From Bacteroidota bacterium (GTDB lineage: Bacteria; Bacteroidota; Bacteroidia; Chitinophagales; Chitinophagaceae), in contig JAFEAE010000018.1 in assembly GCA_018266575.1 (NCBI GenBank), positions 202,463-266,462 on the forward strand: a DNA stretch of 64,000 bases. The letters are read 5' to 3'. The notes beneath the pieces are model-generated. The model did no database searches and was not told the DNA's origin. It saw nothing but the letters and a program-made list of their open reading frames with translations. Positions 37,099 to 44,919 of this stretch are shown here, piece by piece. The translations under genes and the position numbers were made by a program. Each line of letters starts with the position of its first letter. Positions within the stretch are counted from its first letter, which is position 1.

Positions 37099-37506
37099 AT
37101 GAAGAAATTATTAACGCTTGTTGTATTTGTGTCGAACATAGCGTTGGCACAAATAAACAACGATAGCTCTTTGCCGCAAAAGCTTCAACTATCGCCATTC
37201 AATCTGCCAAAAAAATTTTCTACTGATCTTTTTGACGGATCTCCGTCATTTTTTCAATCTGGCCCTACATTTAAAAATAGGGAATACCAAAATGCTGACT
37301 CTACCGGAACTCTCCGATTATTTTCTTGTAAAAGAAATGATGGATCAATTCAAAACATGCAACCAGACAATATGCCTTGCCTTGCTCCGGATATGAGTAA
37401 TGTTGAAAAGATGCATGTTTCAAAATTTGAAAATATGCATGCAAAAGACCCGATGCCGAATAGCATGAAGAAACAACGGGTCGTAATAATTCCTGATAAA
37501 AAATAA
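37099..37506 (+). CDS. Secreted protein of unknown function
   Basis: A 135-residue protein with a clear signal peptide (KKLLTLVVFVSNIALAQ, cut after about residue 18). The mature part is polar and low in predicted helices. Its C-terminal half is rich in Met and short NM/M-K phrases (MQPDNMPCLAPDMSNVEKMH, then KFENMHAKDPMPNSMKK), which resembles metal-binding periplasmic proteins only loosely. No family recognised. Preceded by pgi and followed by 268 bases with no gene. Confidence 0.65.
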   Translation: MKKLLTLVVFVSNIALAQINNDSSLPQKLQLSPFNLPKKFSTDLFDGSPSFFQSGPTFKNREYQNADSTGTLRLFSCKRNDGSIQNMQPDNMPCLAPDMSNVEKMHVSKFENMHAKDPMPNSMKKQRVVIIPDKK

Positions 37507-37774
37507 TCCTTCGTTTAAAAAGTAAAGGTCTTTGATATACCTAACATTAACGTATATCTCATAATGAAGTTGTTTTGTTTTTAACAAGTTTTGAAATGCG
37601 TTAGGTATATTCCTTATTTTTTGTAAGGACTAAAAAAATTACCCGGAGTACCTTAAATTTATGCAGAAAATAGTTGAAAAAAACAATTAGAAAAACAACA
37701 ATCTTTTAAAATAAAATAGGTGAACGGCACGTTTTTGGCAGGTATAACTAGTCCGTTTTTAAAATCTGTACCCT

Positions 37775-38869
37775 ATGCAATGTGATAAAACTTACGTTGA
37801 ACACACTCGTATTAATACCTCGTATTTCTCCCATCGTTTTTTTTCAGGAATTGCTTTATTTGTTTTTGCCAGCATCATTATTGATGCGTTGAGCAGTTGT
37901 AACAATTTGTATTCTGCAGAAGAAAAACATGTAGCATCGAAAGATTCAACAGCCCAAAAAGATTCGATGGCGAATGAGCTTCCCACCATCCTTGATACTA
38001 ATTTGTACAAAGAGCGGTTGGTAAAAATCACCAATGGGGATTCTTCAGGCAGGTGGCCTGTTAAATCGGATTACCCGAAAGCTGGTGCTATCCTTCCATT
38101 CAAAAGGATTGTGGCGTACTACGGAAATTTTTATTCCAAAAAAATGGGCGTGCTGGGCGAATACCCGGCACCGGAAATGTTGCAGAAACTGAAAATCGAG
38201 ATCAAAAAATGGGAGGCTGCAGATAGTAGTACAGCTGTTCAACCTGCGCTTCATTATATTGCAGTTACTGCGCAAGGTAGCCCGGGTAAAGATGGGAAAT
38301 ACCGCTTGCGTATGCCTTTCAAGCAAATTGATTCTGTAATAAATCTCGCGGCACAAATAAACGCGATCGTTTTCTTAGATGTTCAGGTTGGAATGAGTAA
38401 TGTAAAACTGGAAATCCCTTTGCTGGAAAAATATTTGAAAATGCCGCAAGTGCACTTAGGCATCGATCCTGAATTTTCTATGAAGACAGGCAAGAAACCT
38501 GGTACAGTGATCGGCACTATGGACGCTGAAGACATCAATTTTGCATCAACCTATTTAAAGAACCTGGTGGTAGCGAATAATCTGCCTCCGAAAATTTTAG
38601 TGGTACATCGTTTTACGCAAGGAATGCTTACCAATTATAAAAAAGTGGAAACACATCCGGAAGTGCAGGTTGTAATGGATATGGACGGATGGGGGATACA
38701 GGCCAGAAAAATAAATACATATAAGGAATTCATCTCGAAACAACCGGTTGAATACACTGGGTTCAAATTGTTTTACAAAAATGATTTCCGTGAAGCAAAC
38801 AGCCGCATGTTAACTCCGGAAGAAGTGTTGAAGTTGAAACCACAGCCGATGTATATACAGTACCAGTAA
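37775..38869 (+). CDS. Putative lipoprotein with barrel-like domain, unknown function
   Basis: A 364-residue protein with a hydrophobic N-terminal segment (residues about 23-38) ending in a lipobox-like ALSSC; the 22 residues before it are long for a signal peptide, so the true start could be M at a later codon. The mature domain (about 100-360) alternates strands and helices: KRIVAYYGNFYSKKMGVLGEY, LHYIAVTAQGSPGKDGKYRLRM, AIVFLDVQVGMSNVKLEIPLLEKYL, VHLGIDPEFSM, KILVVHRFTQGML, VQVVMDMDGWG. This looks like a TIM-barrel with acidic residues at strand ends, as in glycosidase- or phosphodiesterase-like folds, but no family is recognised. Confidence 0.7.
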   Translation: MQCDKTYVEHTRINTSYFSHRFFSGIALFVFASIIIDALSSCNNLYSAEEKHVASKDSTAQKDSMANELPTILDTNLYKERLVKITNGDSSGRWPVKSDYPKAGAILPFKRIVAYYGNFYSKKMGVLGEYPAPEMLQKLKIEIKKWEAADSSTAVQPALHYIAVTAQGSPGKDGKYRLRMPFKQIDSVINLAAQINAIVFLDVQVGMSNVKLEIPLLEKYLKMPQVHLGIDPEFSMKTGKKPGTVIGTMDAEDINFASTYLKNLVVANNLPPKILVVHRFTQGMLTNYKKVETHPEVQVVMDMDGWGIQARKINTYKEFISKQPVEYTGFKLFYKNDFREANSRMLTPEEVLKLKPQPMYIQYQ

Positions 38870-38902
38870 AGTTGTCAGTGGCGAATTGTGGTGTTCAGTT
38901 GG

Positions 38903-39262
38903 TTAGTGGATGTACTGCCTGATCACAGCGTAAGCTACAATACAAAGCACCAATATCAGAATAATTGCAAAATAGATCCAGGGATATTCTTTAAGGCGCC
39001 GTTTTTCGCGGCGCTCTTTTTTTCTTTCTACCTGCGCCTGCAAAGTTTTATTTAACTGGTCAATGTATGCTGGCAGGTTTTTTTTGTCTTTGATGTTTTT
39101 CAATCCTTCCAATGCATCATTCACAAAGTTATTATCAACCATCTGCTGTTCCACTTCGTTCTTTTCCAACTCAGAAAGTTTTCCATTGATGTAATCCATC
39201 AACTTCTGGTTGTCGATATCTTTATTGCTGTTGGATAATATGTTCAGTAAATCATTGTTCAT
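38903..39262 (-). CDS. Anti-sigma-factor-like single-pass membrane protein
   Basis: A 119-residue protein. Residues 1-60 (NQKLMDYINGKLSELEKNEVEQQMVDNNFVNDALEGL) resemble the N-terminal part of Bacteroidota anti-sigma factors that bind region 2/4 of ECF sigma factors. A basic, coiled stretch (about 72-90) precedes one membrane helix at about 95-114. It begins 15 bases after the ECF sigma gene, which supports a regulatory pair. There is no FecR-type periplasmic domain, so what it senses is unclear. Confidence 0.65.
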   Translation of the reverse strand: MNNDLLNILSNSNKDIDNQKLMDYINGKLSELEKNEVEQQMVDNNFVNDALEGLKNIKDKKNLPAYIDQLNKTLQAQVERKKERREKRRLKEYPWIYFAIILILVLCIVAYAVIRQYIH

Positions 39263-39277
39263 TGCACATTAACATTC

Positions 39278-39868
39278 TCAGCTTTTATTTAATTTTTTGT
39301 CCAGCATCAGTTTCAGGTTTCTTTTACCGTTTTGTATATGGCTCTTCACCTGCATCATGGTAAAACCTGTTTGTTCTGTAATTTGCTGGTACGATTTTTT
39401 TTCGAGGTAGAACAAAGTTACACAGAGTTTTTGTTCATTGCTTAATCCCTGAAGAGCATCTTCCATTTGTTCAAGAACGCGATCTTTTTCAATATGTGCT
39501 TTTTTCTGCAGGTCGTCTTCCTGTGTCACGATTATCTGTTCGTTTAGCCCGACCGAAGTCTTTCCCTGGCTGTTTCGGAGTTTCATCAAACAATGGTTCC
39601 GCGAGACCATATAGATCCACGATTTGAAATAATCAACTTTATATTTGTGCAATTCCGGGATCACTTTTAAAAAGATCTGCTGCACACTGTCTTTCGCTTC
39701 TTCTTCATTCTTTAAATATTTCATACAAACACCAAACAACAAAAGCGTATAGCGTTGCAATAAAATACCAAGCCATTCATTATTGTGGTCATTATAAAAA
39801 TGATCGAGTAATTCCTGGTCGGTAATATGGTTGAAACGGTCAGTGTTCACAATAAGAAAAATAATCAA
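39278..39868 (-). CDS. ECF-type RNA polymerase sigma factor
   Basis: A 196-residue sigma-70 family factor. Region 2 is ITDQELLDHFYNDHNNEWLGIL to DSVQQIFLKVIPELHKYKVDYFKSWIYMVSRNHCLMKLR; region 4 is MEDALQGLSNEQKLCVTLFYLEKKSYQQITEQTGFTMMQVKSHIQNGKRNLKLML. The start is uncertain; a shorter form beginning near HITDQELL would still include all of region 2. Anti-sigma-like gene directly downstream. Its promoter set cannot be deduced. Confidence 0.88.
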   Translation of the reverse strand: MIIFLIVNTDRFNHITDQELLDHFYNDHNNEWLGILLQRYTLLLFGVCMKYLKNEEEAKDSVQQIFLKVIPELHKYKVDYFKSWIYMVSRNHCLMKLRNSQGKTSVGLNEQIIVTQEDDLQKKAHIEKDRVLEQMEDALQGLSNEQKLCVTLFYLEKKSYQQITEQTGFTMMQVKSHIQNGKRNLKLMLDKKLNKS

Positions 39869-39966
39869 TTTCTTCTGGTAAGATGCAATCCGGAAAAAAT
39901 TTCACAAATTGTTTGAAGCTTGTTTTTTTAAATTAATTTACGGGCAGGAATTTTTAACTTACTCTT

Positions 39967-40749
39967 ATGCAGTTTGCAGTCTGTTGTGTGCCGGTAAGCC
40001 CTTTGCGTGCAGCGCTATCGCATAGAAGCGAAATGGTAAGCCAACTGATCTTTGGTGAATGTTGCGAGATATTAGAAACAGCAAAAGATAAATGGATAAA
40101 AATTCAGTGCCGTTACGATGGGTATGCAGGATGGTGCCACGAAAACCATGTTACGGAAATTGGTGAAGATGTTTATCGTTCAGATGCAAATGAGATAATG
40201 GAAGAATGGATAAACGCTATTGAGTATAATTGCCAACCGATGATGGTACCGCTTGGAAGTATTCTTACAGGTATGAAAAACGGGAATGCATTGTGGAGGA
40301 AAAATACAGTTCATTTCAGTGGGAAAACCTGGAATATCCGGGATGCAAAAAAAGATATCAAATCCTTCAAACATATAGCTTTTCAATTTTTGAACACTGC
40401 CTATTTATGGGGCGGGAAAACAGTTTTTGGAACAGATTGCAGTGGTTATACGCAAACTGTTTTTCGTTTTTTTGATATTCCGTTGTTGCGTGATGCATGG
40501 CAACAGGCAACGCAGGGAGAAGTTGTAGGGTTTTTGCAGGAAGTACGTTGCGGCGATCTTGCTTTTTTTGATAATGATGAAGGCAAGATCACACATGTTG
40601 GAATTTTGCTGAATGAATCTGAGATCATTCATGCGTCCGGAAAAGTTCGTGTAGATAAGATCGACAGCCAGGGAATTGTAAATTCGGAAACATCGGAACG
40701 AACGCACAAGTTGAGAATTATTAAGAGAATCATTAGCGATGTTCGATGA
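39967..40749 (+). CDS. NlpC/P60 family cysteine peptidase (C40) with N-terminal SH3-like domain
   Basis: A 260-residue cell-wall hydrolase. The N-terminal region (1-65) is SH3b-like (SEMVSQLIFGECCEILETAK, RYDGYAGWCHENHV). The peptidase domain (about 133-255) has the triad C158 (GTDCSGYTQTVF), H210 (KITHVGIL) and H222 (IIHASG). Such enzymes cut D-Glu-diaminopimelate bonds in peptidoglycan stem peptides or recycling products. No signal peptide is visible at this start, so it may act on muropeptides in the cytosol. Confidence 0.88.
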   Translation: MQFAVCCVPVSPLRAALSHRSEMVSQLIFGECCEILETAKDKWIKIQCRYDGYAGWCHENHVTEIGEDVYRSDANEIMEEWINAIEYNCQPMMVPLGSILTGMKNGNALWRKNTVHFSGKTWNIRDAKKDIKSFKHIAFQFLNTAYLWGGKTVFGTDCSGYTQTVFRFFDIPLLRDAWQQATQGEVVGFLQEVRCGDLAFFDNDEGKITHVGILLNESEIIHASGKVRVDKIDSQGIVNSETSERTHKLRIIKRIISDVR

Positions 40750-40822
40750 TGGATAATCGGGATTTAAATCAATGGCGCATATAAAGTCAAACATCTATCA
40801 TAGGTCATCAAGCATCGATTGC

Positions 40823-41194
40823 TCATTTATCAAAAAATAACATTTTTCCGGCAATTAACAACAACACAATTGCAAAAGTCCTCTTCAAAAGCTGCTCTGG
40901 CATTGCGAGGGATATTTTACTACCAAACCATCCCCCGATAATAAATGCAAGGCACATGATGGCAACAACTTTGATATCGATGAACCCTTTCTTATAATAA
41001 TTCATAGCTGCTAATATACCGATTGGAGGTAACAGCAACCCGATCGATGTGCCTTGTGCTTCATGTTGAGAGAACCCCAGTAAATAGATAAGTGCCGGAA
41101 CTATAATAATTCCACCGCCAATACCTACAAGCCCGCTGAAAATGCCTGCAACCAGGCCGACAATAATGAGCAGGATTACAATTTGTGCAGACAT
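40823..41194 (-). CDS. TauE/SafE family membrane protein, half-size
   Basis: A 123-residue protein with four membrane helices, starting at ATG 41194 (a GTG at 41215 is possible). IVGLVAGIFSGLVGIGGGIIIVPALIYLLGFSQHEAQGTSIGLLL is the characteristic first half of the TauE/SafE repeat. Normal family members have two such halves (about 250 residues), so this one must dimerise or is a split remnant. TauE/SafE proteins are putative exporters of sulfur-containing or other organic anions. It lies 27 bases after ppa at the end of the fluoride gene run; export of an anion would fit that setting, but this is an inference. Confidence 0.8.
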   Translation of the reverse strand: MSAQIVILLIIVGLVAGIFSGLVGIGGGIIIVPALIYLLGFSQHEAQGTSIGLLLPPIGILAAMNYYKKGFIDIKVVAIMCLAFIIGGWFGSKISLAMPEQLLKRTFAIVLLLIAGKMLFFDK

Positions 41195-41221
41195 TTTACT
41201 GTTTTTAAAATTCACGAGAAC

Positions 41222-41770
41222 TTATTTTGATTTCATAAAATTTTGTTTGTATGACGCCATTGCTTCTTCAATGATTTTTAGTGCAGTTGTTTTATCCCCG
41301 AATTCTTCCACAACAACTGTTTTATTTTCTAATTTTTTATATTCCTCAAAAAAATGCCTGAGCTCCTCGAAAAAATGTTTCGGTAATTCTTCAATATTAT
41401 TGTAATGATTTACCCCCGGGTCTTTTGCTGCAACCGCTATGATTTTGTCGTCTGCATCACCGCTATCAACCATTTGCATTACGCCCATTACTTTAGCTTC
41501 CATCAGGCATAAAGGCTGAACCGGCAGGGAAGTAATCACTAAAATGTCTAACGGGTCTTTATCATCCCCATACGTTTGTGGAATAAAGCCGTAATTAGTA
41601 GGATAGTAAAATGAAGAATAAATAACGCGGTCCAATTTTAATAAACCGCTTGCTTTATCAATTTCGTATTTAGCCCTTGCGCCTTGCGGAATTTCGATGA
41701 TCGTGTTTACGACTCTTGGTGCCTGTTCTCCATACGATACACCATGCCATGGGTGAGATACTGTCATCAT
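41222..41770 (-). CDS. ppa: Inorganic pyrophosphatase
   Basis: A 182-residue family-I soluble pyrophosphatase. Signature parts: [51 protein letters not shown] (containing the D-x-D-P-x-D metal site), and [16 protein letters not shown]. It hydrolyses pyrophosphate to drive biosynthesis. Family-I pyrophosphatases are classic fluoride-inhibited enzymes, and ppa genes are known in fluoride-riboswitch regulons; here the gene lies 78 bases downstream of the crcB/DUF190 genes on the same strand. Start at either of two consecutive ATGs (41770 or 41767). Confidence 0.94.
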   Translation of the reverse strand: MMTVSHPWHGVSYGEQAPRVVNTIIEIPQGARAKYEIDKASGLLKLDRVIYSSFYYPTNYGFIPQTYGDDKDPLDILVITSLPVQPLCLMEAKVMGVMQMVDSGDADDKIIAVAAKDPGVNHYNNIEELPKHFFEELRHFFEEYKKLENKTVVVEEFGDKTTALKIIEEAMASYKQNFMKSK

Positions 41771-41848
41771 TGATTAGAAATTTGAGAATACAAACGTACT
41801 GGAAAACGTTCATTAAGCAAAGAAAATGAAATCATCAGATGATGAAAC

Positions 41849-42202
41849 CTATGATTTATTTTTTGGCTTATAGTAAAGTACATTTACTTTTTCAATAGTA
41901 ATAAGCCCGCCTTTTCCGCACTGGTCGAAAAGTGCATTAATAGCAGGCATGAAATTATTTATTTTTTCTTCTTCATCAGCTATTTCAATTACAATCGGCA
42001 GATCTTCTGAAAGGTCAAGCAGTTTTGCAGAATGGATCCTTGTGCTTGCGCCAAACGATAGGATGCCTTTTAATACGGTACATCCGGCCAACCCGTTTTT
42101 TCTTGCTGCCTGAACGATCTGCTCATACAATAACGTGTGGCCGATCTTGTCGCTTTCTCCGATAAAAATGCGCATGAGCATTGCATAACCATTGAGTTCC
42201 AT
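41849..42202 (-). CDS. DUF190 family protein, copy 2 of fluoride operon
   Basis: A 117-residue cytosolic protein with the PII-like ferredoxin fold of DUF190: MRIFIGESDKIGHTLLYEQIVQAARKNGLAGCTVLKGILSFGAST, then LSEDLPIVIEIADEEEKINNFMP. DUF190 genes commonly neighbour crcB, and a signalling or assembly role is suspected but unproven. It starts two bases after the crcB stop codon, so translation is probably coupled. Confidence 0.88.
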   Translation of the reverse strand: MELNGYAMLMRIFIGESDKIGHTLLYEQIVQAARKNGLAGCTVLKGILSFGASTRIHSAKLLDLSEDLPIVIEIADEEEKINNFMPAINALFDQCGKGGLITIEKVNVLYYKPKNKS

Positions 42203-42204
42203 GA

Positions 42205-42576
42205 TTACAGGATTTTGATGAGTAAGATACCAAGATAGGTTGCAAGCAAACCAAGCAAAACACTTCCGAACGTATAGAGAAAGAAATAAAAATAATTACC
42301 GGCGCGTAGCAGGATTATATTGTCATACGAAAAAGAAGAAAACGTTGTAAAGCCGCCACAGATACCTGTTATCAGGAACAATTTGATTTCGGAACTGAGT
42401 AGGTTTTTTTCTGTTAATGCAAAAAAAACACCGATCAGGAAACAGCCGGTTATATTTACCAGGAAAGTGCCGAGTGGAAAACTGAACGGGTAAAGTTTAT
42501 ACACATAAGATTGCATGGCATATCGCAACACGCCACCAATGCCGCTTCCCGTAGCTATGATCAAAAATAATTTCAT
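42205..42576 (-). CDS. crcB: Fluoride channel CrcB/Fluc
   Basis: A 123-residue, four-helix membrane protein. Conserved motifs: SGIGGVLRYAMQ in helix 1, FPLGTFLVNITGCFLIG with the pore Asn in helix 2, and GGFTTFSSFSYDN in helix 3, including the Phe residues that line the fluoride path. Fluc proteins form dual-topology dimers that let F- leave the cell. Together with the CLC-F gene upstream it gives two independent export routes under one fluoride riboswitch. Confidence 0.95.
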   Translation of the reverse strand: MKLFLIIATGSGIGGVLRYAMQSYVYKLYPFSFPLGTFLVNITGCFLIGVFFALTEKNLLSSEIKLFLITGICGGFTTFSSFSYDNIILLRAGNYFYFFLYTFGSVLLGLLATYLGILLIKIL

Positions 42577-42587
42577 TTAAAAATAAA

Positions 42588-42956
42588 TTAAACCATCTCC
42601 CAGAATTCAACAGGTTTGTATACGATTATTTTTCCTTTCAGCATATCGTGATATTTATTGCAAAAAGTTTCCAGCTTCATTTTATTATCGATCAGTTCTA
42701 CACAAAGCGTGGTACCATCGTGATTGCCTTCAGTAAATTTTTCTTCTATCGGTTTATGCTGTGTGTAACCGAAATGTGTCACAAATGCACCTGCGTTCAT
42801 GATCGATTCCTGTTTAGCTGCACGGATGATCTCTTTGTAAACTGTCCGTTTGTTTAATTTACCCATCAATCCACCTTTGCTTATTTTTTCTCCCTGGGGC
42901 AAATAGATGCGCAGTTTGCCCATTTCCCGTATATGAAATTTAGTTTCTTTTTTCAT
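42588..42956 (-). CDS. DUF190-like protein, copy 1 of fluoride operon
   Basis: A 122-residue protein; the core ([18 protein letters not shown], then [27 protein letters not shown] and [26 protein letters not shown]) follows the DUF190 pattern but has diverged from the second copy at 41849. The ATG at 42956 overlaps the CLC-F gene by 17 bases; M12 at 42923 is an alternative start. It ends 11 bases before crcB. Function unknown; PII-like fold suggests a small-molecule or ion sensor. Confidence 0.78.
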   Translation of the reverse strand: MKKETKFHIREMGKLRIYLPQGEKISKGGLMGKLNKRTVYKEIIRAAKQESIMNAGAFVTHFGYTQHKPIEEKFTEGNHDGTTLCVELIDNKMKLETFCNKYHDMLKGKIIVYKPVEFWEMV

Positions 42957-44337
42957 CTTTTCTAAGATTTAATTTTAACTGATATTTTTTGAGACTTTTT
43001 CCCGCGAACCTTTTTCTTCTCTTTATAGATTCTTCAAGCGATGTTTCATCAGAAAAATGCGCATCGAAGATTTTGGGTATTGCAATTTTTTGGGAAGAAT
43101 AAATTCCGGAATGCCCGCTAAAAAAATAAGCCGTAAAACAGGCAATGGCAAAATACAACGTATGTTCCCCTCCAAACAATTCGATGCCCATGATGGTACA
43201 TGCAAGCGGGGTATTTGTAGCGCCGGCGAAGACCGCTATAAAACCTAATCCTGCAAACAAGTCGACAGGTGCATTAAATAAAATGGCCAATGTGTTTCCT
43301 AAGGTTGCACCAATAAAAAACAGTGGGGTTACTTCGCCTCCTTTAAAACCGGAACTGAGTGTAACCGTTGTAAAAATTATTTTCCATAACCAGCTCCATG
43401 TTGTTGCACCCTGCACATGAAATGCAGATACGATACTTACCGGGCTGCCCTCTTTTGTAACAACCCCTAATCCTAAATAATCTTTCGTTCCGGAAATATA
43501 AGTAAGCGCAATGATCAGCAATCCGCCAACTACAGGTATTAAATAAGGATGTTTTATAAATTTTTTGAATTGCGTTTTTAGCCCGTGTGCGATCTCTGCA
43601 AATAAAAAACTGCAAAGCCCGAAACAAACTCCTGCCGTGATCACTTTTAATAACAACAACAGATCAATATGCAGCCAGGAAGAATTTTTTGTTTCGGTAA
43701 ATAGTATTGCATATTGTGTATGATGAATGCCCCAGGCATAACAAGTAATGTCGCCGATAACACTCGCAACGAGGCAGGGTAGCAATGAATCGTATTGAAT
43801 TTTCCCGATTGTCAATACTTCCATCGCGAAAATGGTCCCGGTTAATGGGGTACCGAATACTGCACCGAAGCCTGCAGCAATACCTGCTGTCAGTATGATG
43901 CGCATGTCGATATCTTTCAATCCAAACCAACTGCCGAACATGCTTGCAATGCTGCCGCCCATTTGCACGGCCGTGCCCTCTCTTCCTGCAGAACCTCCGA
44001 ACACATGGGTGATAACCGTACTTAACAGGATCAACGGAGCCATGCGCCTCGGAACGCCCCCGCCGGGTTTGTGTATCTCATCCATCAGGAGATTGTTGCC
44101 TTTATCGGAATTTTTTCCCCAGAGATTATATAGAAAATGAATGACGATACCAGCCAGTGGCAACAGAAATAGCAGCCATTCATTGTTCCATCGTATTTGC
44201 GTGGCTTTTTCAAGCAGCCATAGAAATAATGCAACTGCTGAACCTACTGCAATAGAAATGGGGATGATGTAGATTGTCCATTTAACAAGATGAAGTGCAA
44301 TGGAAAGATGCTCGGAACGTTTTTTAAAATAATGCAT
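42940..44337 (-). CDS. CLC-F type fluoride/proton antiporter
   Basis: A 465-residue CLC-family transporter. In place of the chloride-type GSGIP motif it has GNNLL (residues 80-84, in [12 protein letters not shown]), the mark of the fluoride-specific CLC-F clade. The second anion-binding motif is [18 protein letters not shown] (about 114-131), and [15 protein letters not shown] follows. CLC-F proteins export F- in exchange for H+. It is the first gene after the fluoride riboswitch. The ATG at 44337 is one base downstream of a hairpin that can mask it. Confidence 0.93.
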   Translation of the reverse strand: MHYFKKRSEHLSIALHLVKWTIYIIPISIAVGSAVALFLWLLEKATQIRWNNEWLLFLLPLAGIVIHFLYNLWGKNSDKGNNLLMDEIHKPGGGVPRRMAPLILLSTVITHVFGGSAGREGTAVQMGGSIASMFGSWFGLKDIDMRIILTAGIAAGFGAVFGTPLTGTIFAMEVLTIGKIQYDSLLPCLVASVIGDITCYAWGIHHTQYAILFTETKNSSWLHIDLLLLLKVITAGVCFGLCSFLFAEIAHGLKTQFKKFIKHPYLIPVVGGLLIIALTYISGTKDYLGLGVVTKEGSPVSIVSAFHVQGATTWSWLWKIIFTTVTLSSGFKGGEVTPLFFIGATLGNTLAILFNAPVDLFAGLGFIAVFAGATNTPLACTIMGIELFGGEHTLYFAIACFTAYFFSGHSGIYSSQKIAIPKIFDAHFSDETSLEESIKRRKRFAGKSLKKYQLKLNLRKDEKRN

Positions 44338-44366
44338 ACCTACAATAATGTTTATTGTTTACATTT

Positions 44367-44425
44367 TGTAGGCGCCATTAGCCTGCCGGTTGGCTGACGG
44401 TTATGAGGAAGACACCATTTCCTTG
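44367..44425 (-). ncRNA. Fluoride riboswitch (crcB motif)
   Basis: On the minus strand the leader reads AAGGAAATGGTGTC, TTCCTCATAACCG, then GGCTAATGGCGCCTAC, which fits the crcB consensus (GATGG.GT.CC..., AACCG, GGCTGATGRC.CCTAC). Stems: GGTGTC (44416-44411) with GGCGCC (44376-44371), and AGCC (44395-44392) with GGCT (44383-44380). Expression platform: CCTACAAAATG (44372-44362) can pair with CATTATTGTAGG (44350-44339) directly before the ATG at 44337, competing with the first stem. No T-run follows, so control is probably of translation, with fluoride freeing the start site. Confidence 0.9.
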
Positions 44426-44430
44426 GAAAG

Positions 44431-44438
44431 CAAATATA
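44431..44438 (-). promoter_or_regulatory. -7 promoter box of the fluoride operon
   Basis: TATATTTG on the minus strand, exact TAnnTTTG, followed by C and the first bases of the riboswitch. Transcription would start right at the aptamer. No clear TTTG -33 element. Confidence 0.65.
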
Positions 44439-44457
44439 ATCAGAAAACGGTAATGTT

Positions 44458-44850
44458 TTATTTGATCATTTCTTTGAGATCAACAAACCAATACCCTTCG
44501 ATGCGTAAAACCTTTAACGTTGTGGTGTCTTTTTTATAACTGTTGAAATATTTGTATGTGGTAACGGAATCATTTTCCGGATGCACATTCAACACTATAA
44601 TATCTGCATCTTTATATTTTTGTTTTTCTTCTGCAGATAAACGGTCATAGGAGCTTTTCCAGCTATCCAATAAAAATTTATTGGTAGAATCGGCATACAA
44701 ATAAAACCTTGCTTTATCATAATCCCCGTCGAGGGAGCCGCGGATAAATTCCCTTCCTGCTTCCTGTGCATCGTCTGCTTTTTTATAACTGTTGCTGTTA
44801 TTGCACGCAGCCATAACAACACAAATCACCGGGATAAATAATTTCTTCAT
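44458..44850 (-). CDS. Putative lipoprotein, unknown function
   Basis: A 130-residue protein with a lipoprotein signal peptide: KKLFIPVICVVMAAC, Cys16 being the likely lipidated residue. The mature part (DDAQEAGREFIRGSLDGDYDKARFYLY, then YKYFNSYKKDTTTLKVLRIEGYWFVDLK) resembles the small alpha+beta NTF2-like DUF4878 type of periplasmic lipoproteins. It starts only about 10 bases after a strong terminator hairpin on the same strand, so it is either read through from phoH or has a very short leader. It ends 20 bases before the fluoride promoter. Confidence 0.75.
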   Translation of the reverse strand: MKKLFIPVICVVMAACNNSNSYKKADDAQEAGREFIRGSLDGDYDKARFYLYADSTNKFLLDSWKSSYDRLSAEEKQKYKDADIIVLNVHPENDSVTTYKYFNSYKKDTTTLKVLRIEGYWFVDLKEMIK

Positions 44851-44861
44851 GCTGCAAATGT

Positions 44862-44890
44862 AAAAAAGCCTGCAGATATTTCCGCAGGCT
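44862..44890 (-). terminator. Intrinsic terminator of phoH
   Basis: On the minus strand AGCCTGC (44890-44884) pairs with GCAGGCT (44873-44867), followed by TTTTTT (44866-44862 and adjoining). It lies 30 bases after the phoH stop. Confidence 0.75.
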
Positions 44891-44919
44891 CCGGGTAGTT
44901 TGTCAAGAAGGTTCGATGA

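Noticed and set aside
43664..44140. Overlapping frames on both strands within the CLC-F gene
   Set aside because: Arginine- and cysteine-rich shadow translations; the CLC-F frame accounts for the sequence.
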